64,000 nucleotides of DNA from assembly GCF_001552595.1 (NCBI RefSeq), contig NZ_BCRM01000027.1:1-64000 (forward strand). Direction: 5' to 3'. Below the pieces are notes generated by a model. That model worked only from the letters and a program-made list of their open reading frames with translations, was not told the origin of the DNA and searched no databases. Below are positions 57,806-64,000 of the stretch, piece by piece. Positions within the stretch are counted from its first letter, which is position 1. Each line of letters begins with the position of its first letter. The position numbers and the translations under genes are program-made. The DNA comes from Rhodococcus erythropolis NBRC 15567 (GTDB lineage Bacteria > Actinomycetota > Actinomycetes > Mycobacteriales > Mycobacteriaceae).

Positions 57806-60076
57806 CTACTCGGAAGCAGCCTCGTCGGCGGCCGGAGCGGCAGCCTCGTCGTTGCCCTCTTCGACCGGGATCAGCGAGATCTTGCCACGTGCATCGATGT
57901 CGGCGATCTCGACGCGGATCTTGGATCCGACGTTGACCACGTCTTCGACCTTGGCAATGCGCTTACCGCTGCCCAGCTTCGAGATGTGCACCAGTCCGTC
58001 GCGTCCCGGCAGGAGCGAAACGAAGGCACCGAAGGCGGTGGTCTTGACGACCGTGCCCAGGAACCGTTCGCCGACCTTGGGGAGCTGCGGGTTGGCAATG
58101 GCGTTGATCATGTCGATCGCGGCCTGTGCAGACGGTCCATCGGTGGCGCCGACGAACACGGTGCCGTCGTCTTCGATGGAGATGTTGGCACCGGTCTGCT
58201 CGGTGATGGAGTTGATCATCTTGCCCTTGGGGCCGATGACCTCACCGATCTTGTCGACGGGGACCTTGATGGCCGTCACGCGGGGAGCGAACGGGCTCAT
58301 CTCGTCCGGGGTGTCGATGGCTTCCGCCATGACCTCGAGGATCGTGGTCCGTGCATCCTTCGCCTGCGAGAGTGCACCGGCAAGAACCTGCGACGGGATG
58401 CCGTCGAGCTTCGTGTCCAACTGCAGGGCCGTGACGAAGTCCTTGGTGCCTGCGACCTTGAAGTCCATGTCGCCGAAGGCGTCTTCGGCGCCGAGGATGT
58501 CGGTCAGAGCGACGTAGCGGGTTTCACCGTCGACCTGGTCGGAGACCAGACCCATGGCGATACCGGCAACCGGAGCGCGAAGCGGCACACCGGCGTTGAG
58601 CAGTGCGAGCGTGGACGCGCACACCGAGCCCATCGAGGTGGAACCGTTGGAGCTCAGAGCTTCGGAGACCTGGCGAATCGCGTACGGGAACTCTTCGACG
58701 CTGGGCAGAACCGGCATGAGAGCGCGCTCGGCGAGTGCGCCGTGACCGATTTCGCGGCGCTTCGGCGAACCGACGCGACCCGTCTCACCGGTGGAGTACG
58801 GCGGGAAGTTGTAATGATGCATGTAGCGCTTGGTGGTCTCGGGACCGAGCGAGTCGACCTGCTGAGCCATCTTGACCATGTCGAGAGTGGTAACACCCAG
58901 GATCTGGGTCTCGCCGCGCTCGAACAGTGCGGAGCCGTGTGCGCGCGGGATGATCGCGACCTCGGCGGACAGCGAACGGATGTCCGTGACGCCGCGGCCG
59001 TCGATGCGGAACTGATCGCGCAGGATGCGCTGGCGAACCAGCTTCTTGGTGAGCGAGCGGAACGCTGCTCCCAGTTCCTTCTCGCGGCCTTCGAAGTTGG
59101 GTGCAACCTGCTCGAGAACCTCGACCTTGACCTCGTCGGTCTTGTCGTCGCGTTCCTGCTTGCCGGCGATTGTCAGTGCGGCATTGAGCTTTTCGGACGC
59201 AGCAGCCTCGACGGCAGCAAAAACGTCGTCCTGGTACGCCGGGAAGACCGGGTAGTCACCCGTGGGCTTTGCAGCCTTGGATGCCAGTGCTGCCTGAGCA
59301 GCGCACAGGCGTGCGATGAACGGCTTGGCGGCCTCGAGGCCTTCGGCAACGATGGCCTCGGTCGGTGCCTGAGCGCCGTCGGCGATCTTCGCGATGACGT
59401 TGTCGGTGGCCTCGGCCTCGACCATCATGATCGCTACGTCGGCGTTGTCACCGCTGCCGGACACGACGCGGCCGGCTACGACCATGTCGAAGACGGCGTT
59501 CTCGAGCTGATCGACCGTCGGGAATGCAACCCACTGGCCGGCCTTGTTGTCCTCGGAGACGATGAGTGCAACACGCACGCCACCGACGGGTCCGGAGAAC
59601 GGCAGGCCCGCGATCTGCGTCGACGCGGAAGCGGCGTTGATGGCCACGACGTCGTACAGATCCTGCGGGTTGAGGCTCATGACCGTGACGACGACCTGGA
59701 TCTCGTTACGGAGACCGTCGACGAAGGACGGGCGCAGCGGCCGGTCGATGAGGCGGCAGGTCAGGATCGCGTCGGTGGAGGGGCGTCCCTCACGACGGAA
59801 GAACGAACCGGGGATGCGGCCCGCTGCGTACATACGCTCTTCGACGTCCACCGTCAGGGGGAAGAAGTCGAAGTGCTCCTTGGGGTGCTTGCTGGCGCTC
59901 GTGGCGGACAGCAGCATGGTCTCGTCGTCCAGGTAAGCAACGACGGCACCGGCGGCCTGCTGAGCAAGGCGTCCGGTCTCGAAACGGATGGTGCGGGTAC
60001 CGAAGGACCCGTTGTCGATCACGGCGGTAGATTCGAACACGCCTTCGTCGACCTCTACTACGGAATTCTCTGTCAT
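57806..60076 (-). CDS. pnp: polynucleotide phosphorylase
   Basis: 756 residues from ATG 60076, following GAAGAGAAAAG. The two RNase PH domains (about 15-230 and 320-560), the KH domain with [11 protein letters not shown] near 605, and the C-terminal S1 domain ([21 protein letters not shown]) are all present; the tail is Ala/Glu-rich. It degrades RNA 3'-to-5' with phosphate. It lies downstream of rpsO as in most bacteria, but with a 438-bp gap that carries hairpins. Confidence 0.97.
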   Translation of the reverse strand: MTENSVVEVDEGVFESTAVIDNGSFGTRTIRFETGRLAQQAAGAVVAYLDDETMLLSATSASKHPKEHFDFFPLTVDVEERMYAAGRIPGSFFRREGRPSTDAILTCRLIDRPLRPSFVDGLRNEIQVVVTVMSLNPQDLYDVVAINAASASTQIAGLPFSGPVGGVRVALIVSEDNKAGQWVAFPTVDQLENAVFDMVVAGRVVSGSGDNADVAIMMVEAEATDNVIAKIADGAQAPTEAIVAEGLEAAKPFIARLCAAQAALASKAAKPTGDYPVFPAYQDDVFAAVEAAASEKLNAALTIAGKQERDDKTDEVKVEVLEQVAPNFEGREKELGAAFRSLTKKLVRQRILRDQFRIDGRGVTDIRSLSAEVAIIPRAHGSALFERGETQILGVTTLDMVKMAQQVDSLGPETTKRYMHHYNFPPYSTGETGRVGSPKRREIGHGALAERALMPVLPSVEEFPYAIRQVSEALSSNGSTSMGSVCASTLALLNAGVPLRAPVAGIAMGLVSDQVDGETRYVALTDILGAEDAFGDMDFKVAGTKDFVTALQLDTKLDGIPSQVLAGALSQAKDARTTILEVMAEAIDTPDEMSPFAPRVTAIKVPVDKIGEVIGPKGKMINSITEQTGANISIEDDGTVFVGATDGPSAQAAIDMINAIANPQLPKVGERFLGTVVKTTAFGAFVSLLPGRDGLVHISKLGSGKRIAKVEDVVNVGSKIRVEIADIDARGKISLIPVEEGNDEAAAPAADEAASE

Positions 60077-60122
60077 TCTTTTCTCTTCACTTCCCTCTCG
60101 TCTTCGCCGTACCCGCGCGGGC

Positions 60123-60145
60123 GTTTCCACCCTCCTGGTGGAAAC
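60123..60145 (-). promoter_or_regulatory. pnp leader stem-loop
   Basis: A perfect 9-bp stem (GTTTCCACC / GGTGGAAAC) with a 5-nt loop; on the minus strand the loop and 3' arm start read AGGAGGG. It is 47 bp before the pnp ATG. In E. coli a stem-loop in the pnp leader, cut by RNase III, underlies autoregulation; a similar use here is inference. Confidence 0.5.
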
Positions 60146-60414
60146 TGCGCACCGAGGGACGTCCCCCTCTTGAATTGCAGACGCTCCTTGCGATGCGAGC
60201 GATTTCTGCTTCGGGACGTCACGACGTTCGGGCGGCCGTCGATCGAAGTCCGCCGGAGCTTTCGGGCACTTGCCCGGTCCGGAGAACCACTACCGACAAC
60301 CGACACCACGTTCTCTGGTGCATACGGTGTGCTGGCGGCGCCCTGCACAACTGTGCGTAGACAACTGTGCATAGCGCCGACAGCGGAAACTGCCTTGCGG
60401 CAGCTAACGCCGAA

Positions 60415-60452
60415 AGCCAGCGAAGCCCAGTATATGCGTGGCTTCGCCGGCT
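60415..60452 (-). terminator. hairpin downstream of rpsO
   Basis: A 13-bp stem with one A-C mismatch (arms 60415-60427 and 60440-60452, 12-nt loop) lies 63 bp after the rpsO stop on the minus strand. There is no U-run, so termination may be partial or the element may be an RNA processing site. Confidence 0.5.
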
Positions 60453-60514
60453 AACGGAGTGTTCGGCAAACCGAAGCGTGCCGTGTTGCTTTCGATCAGC
60501 GTCGTGAGAAAAAT

Positions 60515-60784
60515 CTAGCGACGCAGGCCGAGACGCTCGATGAGCGTGCGGTAGCGAGCGACGTCAGTCTTTGCCACGTACTTCAGCAGACGACGACGGC
60601 GACCGACCATCAAGAGCAGTCCACGACGCGAGTGGTGGTCATGCTTGTGGGTCTTGAGGTGCTCGGTGAGATCGGTGATGCGCTTGGTGAGCATTGCCAC
60701 CTGAGCTTCGGGCGATCCCGTGTCGGTCTCGTGCAAGCCGTACTCGCCGAGAACGACCTTCTTTTCTTCCGTGGTCAATGCCAC
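60515..60784 (-). CDS. rpsO: 30S ribosomal protein S15
   Basis: 89 residues from GTG 60784 (VALTTEEKK), the exact family length. The S15 signature covers [19 protein letters not shown] and [11 protein letters not shown] longer open frame to 60901 is not S15 sequence. It binds 16S rRNA in the 30S subunit platform. Confidence 0.98.
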   Translation of the reverse strand: MALTTEEKKVVLGEYGLHETDTGSPEAQVAMLTKRITDLTEHLKTHKHDHHSRRGLLLMVGRRRRLLKYVAKTDVARYRTLIERLGLRR

Positions 60785-60944
60785 TTGATTCACTCCTGTG
60801 ATGACGTTTGCGTGAAAGGAACTAGATCGGTGCGGCCACCGCAAACCGCAGCACGCACCGAGAGAAGATCCTACCAGCAGCAATGAGGCGCTTTCGCCCA
60901 CCTGGAGCGAATGTGGCCGCCGCCACTAGTGCGGGACGAGTTCA

Positions 60945-61001
60945 ACCCACTCTGCGCTCAACCCACGCTGCGCTCTGCGCTCAACCCACGCTGCGCTCTG
61001 C
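60945..61001. repeat. 23-bp tandem repeat across the ribF stop codon
   Basis: A 23-bp unit starts at 60961 and repeats from 60984 (18 bp kept); a shortened copy lies at 60945-60960. The repeat spans the end of ribF and places further in-frame-like stop triplets downstream, so a change in copy number would alter the tail of RibF by a few residues at most. Confidence 0.7.
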
Positions 61002-61961
61002 ATCCTCACTCAGGATTTGGCGTGCGCGTTCGACGTCTCGGTTCATCGCCGTGATGAGCGACTCGATCGAGTCGAACTTCTCCATGCCCCGAATCCGCGA
61101 AACCAGGTCGACAGCGACGTGTTGTCCGTACAGGTCTGCTTCGGTGTCGAGAACGTACGCCTCGACGGTTCGGGTCCGGCCGGAGAAGGTCGGGTTGGTC
61201 CCCACAGACACTGCGGCTTGGTATCGACGACCGGGAACGACAGTTCCGAGTTCCTCGCCGGCGCCGAGCACCGTGAACCACGCTGCGTAGACGCCGTCGG
61301 CCGGAATCGCCGAAAACATCGGCGGTGCAACATTGGCCGTCGGGAATCCCAACTCGCGTCCACGCTTGTCACCGTGGACGACCACACCTTCGACACGATG
61401 TGGACGGCCGAGAGCTTCGGTAGCCGCTTCCATGTCGCCCGCGTCGACGCACGAGCGGATGTAGGTCGACGAGAACGTCACCGCATGCTCGGCCAGCAGC
61501 TGGACGCCGTCGACGGCAAAGCCGAAGCGAGCGCCCATCTCACGAAGAAGGTCGACATTGCCGAGCGCCTTCTTGCCGAAGGTGAAGTTGTCCCCCACCA
61601 CCACCTCGGCAACATGCAGACGTTCGACGAGAATTTCGTGGACGTAGCGCTCCGGCGTCAGCTTCATGAAATCAGCGGTGAACGGCATCACGCAGAACAC
61701 GTCGATGCCCAGATCCTGAGCCAATTCCGCACGCCGTTGCAGCGTCGTCAACTGGGCTGGATGACTACCCGGCCGCACAACCTCCATGGGATGCGGGTCG
61801 AACGTCATCAACACGCTCGGAACACCACGTTTGCGCGCAGCGGTAACCGCTCTCGCTATCAATTGGGCATGCCCACGATGCACACCGTCGAACACACCGA
61901 TAGTGAGCACACAACGACCCCAATCGGCCGGAACTTCGTCGAGACCACGCCATCTCAGCAC
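60981..61961 (-). CDS. ribF: bifunctional riboflavin kinase / FAD synthetase
   Basis: 326 residues from GTG 61961. The FAD synthetase half has LTIGVFDGVHRGHAQLI near residue 20 and STYIRSCVDAGDMEAA near 155. The riboflavin kinase half has VVVHGDKRGRELGFPTAN near 185 and TFSGRTRTVEAYVLD. It makes FMN and then FAD. The start agrees with mycobacterial homologues (RWRGxDE). The frame upstream to 62039 would overlap the promoter of the divergent metalloregulator. Confidence 0.95.
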   Translation of the reverse strand: MLRWRGLDEVPADWGRCVLTIGVFDGVHRGHAQLIARAVTAARKRGVPSVLMTFDPHPMEVVRPGSHPAQLTTLQRRAELAQDLGIDVFCVMPFTADFMKLTPERYVHEILVERLHVAEVVVGDNFTFGKKALGNVDLLREMGARFGFAVDGVQLLAEHAVTFSSTYIRSCVDAGDMEAATEALGRPHRVEGVVVHGDKRGRELGFPTANVAPPMFSAIPADGVYAAWFTVLGAGEELGTVVPGRRYQAAVSVGTNPTFSGRTRTVEAYVLDTEADLYGQHVAVDLVSRIRGMEKFDSIESLITAMNRDVERARQILSEDAERSVG

Positions 61962-62060
61962 GATTGGCAGCCTACGGGTCCACCGGCGGCGGGTCACGTT
62001 CGGACCCGCCCAGCGAATCACCGCTGTGCTGCCGCTCACGTACGGAAGTTCCGGATTTCG

Positions 62061-62073
62061 TAGCCTAAGCTAA
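62061..62073 (+). promoter_or_regulatory. iron-box-like half site at the metalloregulator start
   Basis: TAGCCTAAGCTAA matches 12 of 13 positions of the right part of the DtxR/IdeR box; the left arm is poor. It ends 5 bp before the GTG start of the regulator gene, so it probably overlaps the promoter -10 region or the transcription start. Confidence 0.5.
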
Positions 62074-62078
62074 GCGTT

Positions 62079-62825
62079 GTGGCAGCTCACAAGACCGGAA
62101 CCTCGGAAGCATCATCGACGTCGGATGGCGACAGCACTTCGGCGCACGGCGCGGCAATCGACACGCTCGCACTCTCGTCGGTGGCTCAGGACTACCTCAA
62201 GGTCATCTGGACGATCCAGGAGTGGTCCCACGAGCGGGTGTCCACCAAGCTCCTGTCCGAGAAGATGAACGTCTCGGCTTCGACGGTGTCCGAGGCGATC
62301 CGCAAACTCTCGGACCAGGGCCTCGTCGATCACGCCCGCTACGGTTCCATCGCTCTGACGGACAGTGGCCGCGCGGCTGCTGTGTCCATGGTCCGGCGCC
62401 ACCGGTTGATCGAGACCTATCTGGTTCAGGAACTCGGCTACGGCTGGGACGAAGTCCACGACGAAGCCGAAGTCCTCGAACACGCCGTTTCCGATCTGAT
62501 GATCTCGCGGATGGACGCCAAACTGGGCTTCCCCGAACGTGACCCGCACGGCGATCCCATTCCCGCCACCGATGGTTCGGTGCCGACTCCCCCGGCCCGT
62601 CAGCTCAGCGACTTCGCCAACGGCGAGCGGGGCCGCGTTGCCCGGATCTCCGATTCCGATCCCGAAATGCTTCGGTACTTCGATTCCGTCGGCGTCAGTC
62701 TCGATGTCGACATCACTGTCGAAGAACGCCGTGATTTCGCCGGAACAGTGTCCGTTCGACTCGGCGACAGCCCCGACACCATCGACCTGGGAAGCCCAGT
62801 CGCTCAAGCAATTTGGCTCGTGTAG
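62079..62825 (+). CDS. mntR: DtxR-family metal-dependent repressor (MntR/SirR type)
   Basis: 248 residues from GTG 62079, with an unusual 25-residue Ser/Thr-rich lead-in. The winged helix is RVSTKLLSEKMNVSASTVSEAIRKL near 52-76. The metal/dimer domain has RRHRLIETYLVQELGYGWDEVHDEAEVLEH, where Glu stands where iron-type DtxR/IdeR have Cys. This favours manganese sensing. A C-terminal FeoA/SH3-like domain (FAGTVSVRLGDS) follows. Mycobacteria have SirR/MntR at the same place beside ribF. There is no ribosome site, so the mRNA may be leaderless. Confidence 0.88.
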   Translation: MAAHKTGTSEASSTSDGDSTSAHGAAIDTLALSSVAQDYLKVIWTIQEWSHERVSTKLLSEKMNVSASTVSEAIRKLSDQGLVDHARYGSIALTDSGRAAAVSMVRRHRLIETYLVQELGYGWDEVHDEAEVLEHAVSDLMISRMDAKLGFPERDPHGDPIPATDGSVPTPPARQLSDFANGERGRVARISDSDPEMLRYFDSVGVSLDVDITVEERRDFAGTVSVRLGDSPDTIDLGSPVAQAIWLV

Positions 62826-62835
62826 TCGAGGCCGC

Positions 62836-63312
62836 TCAGAGCGGCAGACGATATCGCCGTTCTACAGGCCGGACGCCGTCGGTCCGGGTCCAGTCGGCGA
62901 GCCTCTCGTCGACGTACACCCAACCTCGACGCTCGTACAGCGCGATCGCCGGCAAAGCGTCCTCGACGACGTCGAGCACCAGTTCCAACTGACTTTCTGC
63001 TGCGAAATCCGTGACAGCGTCGAGTAGCGCACCGCTGAGGCCGTTTCCGCGGGCATGGGGATGAACGAACAATCGCGACACGGCAATCGATCCCGCGGTG
63101 GTGGGCGCGCCTGCAACCTCGCGGTCGACGGCCACATGACCGACAACACGGCCGTCGCTCTCACCGACCCACGCCTTCACCACCGTGGGCGAACTGAGCC
63201 AGCGGTGCGGGTTCTGTGGCCACGTGTTCGGATATCCGTCGCACTCGTGGACCTGTGCCAGCGCATCGACGCAACCGTCGAGGTCGCCGTCGACACGCTC
63301 GCGGACGATCAC
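62836..63312 (-). CDS. GNAT-family N-acetyltransferase
   Basis: 158 residues. The acetyl-CoA loop is seen in VSRLFVHPHARGNGLSGALLDAV (motif A, RGNG), and the C-terminal ALYERRGWVYVDER is motif B. The start GTG overlaps the truB stop (GTGA), so it is probably translated with truB. Substrate unknown. Confidence 0.88.
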   Translation of the reverse strand: MIVRERVDGDLDGCVDALAQVHECDGYPNTWPQNPHRWLSSPTVVKAWVGESDGRVVGHVAVDREVAGAPTTAGSIAVSRLFVHPHARGNGLSGALLDAVTDFAAESQLELVLDVVEDALPAIALYERRGWVYVDERLADWTRTDGVRPVERRYRLPL

Positions 63313-64000
63313 CCGCGAAGCGTCGCCGGTCGCACGACCATCACCGAACTGGCGCGTCGACCCTTCTCCTGCAGAAGCGCAATCGTGTGACCGGTGGGAT
63401 CGATCGCCGCACAGATCCCCTTCATCCCGATCGGCTCGAGCCAGCGCCCCTGGCTGATCGCCTCGGCTTCCTCCGCCGTGATCTGCCGATGCGGAAAAGC
63501 CGTCTGCGCGGCCTGATCGATGTCGAGGCTCACACCCGGCTGATCCGCGAGATCTTCGAGCGTGCGCGCATGTTCGAGAGTGAACGGCCCGACGCGGGTG
63601 CGGCGCAATGCCGTCAGATGACCACCGACGCCCAATTCACGACCGAGGTCGCGTGCAAGCGAGCGGATGTATGTTCCGGAAGAGCACTCAACGTCTACAT
63701 CCAGATCGACGAAGCCACCAGGGACATCTCGCCGAGCCAGAACTTCGAAAGTCGACACCGTTACCGGGCGCGGCGCCAGCTCGACGGTTTCTCCCGCACG
63801 CACCAGGGCATGTGCGCGTTGACCGTCGACCTTGATAGCGCTCACGCTTGCCGGGATCTGCTTGATGTCTCCGGTCAGCGTTGCCACGATGGCAGCGATC
63901 TCCGCGTCCGTCACCTGCGAAGCGTCTGCGGAAGTCAGGACCTCCCCTTCGGCATCGTCCGTGTCCGTCGCTGCACCGAGGCGAATGGTCGCCGAGTACG
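63309..64000 (-). CDS. truB: tRNA pseudouridine(55) synthase, C-terminal part (5' end outside window)
   Basis: About 230 residues visible; the start lies beyond the right edge. Recognisable TruB segments: IPASVSAIKVDGQRAHALVRAGE, the CSSGTYIRSLARDLGRELGVGGHL motif that binds tRNA, and a C-terminal PUA-type region. It makes pseudouridine-55 in the T-loop of tRNA. The catalytic Asp region is outside the window. Position after pepR-pnp-rpsO-ribF matches mycobacteria. Confidence 0.95.
   Translation of the reverse strand, partial: YSATIRLGAATDTDDAEGEVLTSADASQVTDAEIAAIVATLTGDIKQIPASVSAIKVDGQRAHALVRAGETVELAPRPVTVSTFEVLARRDVPGGFVDLDVDVECSSGTYIRSLARDLGRELGVGGHLTALRRTRVGPFTLEHARTLEDLADQPGVSLDIDQAAQTAFPHRQITAEEAEAISQGRWLEPIGMKGICAAIDPTGHTIALLQEKGRRASSVMVVRPATLRG

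Larger units (their letters stand above)
60077..60514 (-). other. rpsO-pnp intergenic region (438 bp) with two hairpins
   Basis: No gene that I can support. The region holds the rpsO-proximal hairpin (60415-60452), a short direct repeat ACAACTGTGC near 60345-60370, and the pnp leader hairpin (60123-60145). A pnp promoter probably lies within it. The open frames here are shadows or lack start sites. Confidence 0.6.

Noticed and set aside
57986-60454. 822-codon plus-strand open frame
   Set aside because: Antisense to pnp; the translated sequence is Asp/Gly/Arg-rich and has no fold signal, and pnp on the other strand is unmistakable.

Overview
The window is GC-rich actinobacterial chromosome and almost certainly comes from the Rhodococcus erythropolis/qingshengii group. 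Two things point there. The left end carries a non-ribosomal peptide synthetase with the condensation-carrier-adenylation (C-PCP-A) order reported for heterobactin synthetase HtbG. The right end keeps the mycobacterial/nocardial gene order pepR-pnp-rpsO-ribF-mntR-like-truB. GTG starts, 4-bp ATGA/GTGA overlaps and long antisense open frames are the usual signs of such a genome. I see no tRNA, rRNA, CRISPR array, insertion sequence or prophage.

Region 1 (1-14.6 kb) is an iron-regulated catecholate siderophore locus. On the minus strand it holds the 5' part of htbG and an operon for making and activating 2,3-dihydroxybenzoate: aryl carrier protein, DhbA, DhbE, isochorismatase and a flavodoxin-like reductase. 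Isochorismate synthase is divergent on the plus strand. Matches to the 19-bp DtxR/IdeR iron box lie in front of htbG and in the divergent promoter.

Region 2 (14.6-38.9 kb) is mixed chromosome: secreted proteins, dapB, a fused ECF-type importer, a ferritin-like/membrane protein pair with a TetR regulator, a lipoate-ligase-family protein with its accessory domain at the N-terminus, a MerR/TipA-type regulator, an SGNH esterase with a divergent TetR, a tyrosine phosphatase, an alpha/beta hydrolase, an endoglycosylceramidase, and two divergent penicillin-binding-type lipoproteins next to a PadR regulator.

Region 3 (39.0-53.3 kb) is one tightly packed minus-strand operon for a group 1h (actinobacterial, high-affinity) [NiFe]-hydrogenase. 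In transcription order it reads hypA, hypB, hhyS, hhyL, a NifU-Rieske protein, four uncharacterised accessory genes including a 39-residue membrane peptide, a maturation protease, hypC-like, hypF, hypC, hypD, hypE and a further conserved protein. This is a complete set for building the NiFe(CN)2CO site plus a probable electron-relay protein.

Region 4 (53.4-64 kb) has a secreted cutinase-like protein, an alcohol dehydrogenase and the conserved housekeeping block pepR, pnp, rpsO, ribF, an MntR/SirR-like metalloregulator, a GNAT acetyltransferase and the 3' part of truB.

The least explained parts are the uncharacterised proteins of the hydrogenase operon, the relic half condensation domain in htbG, several clean palindromic operators, and an iron-box-like element that runs into the start of the metalloregulator gene.
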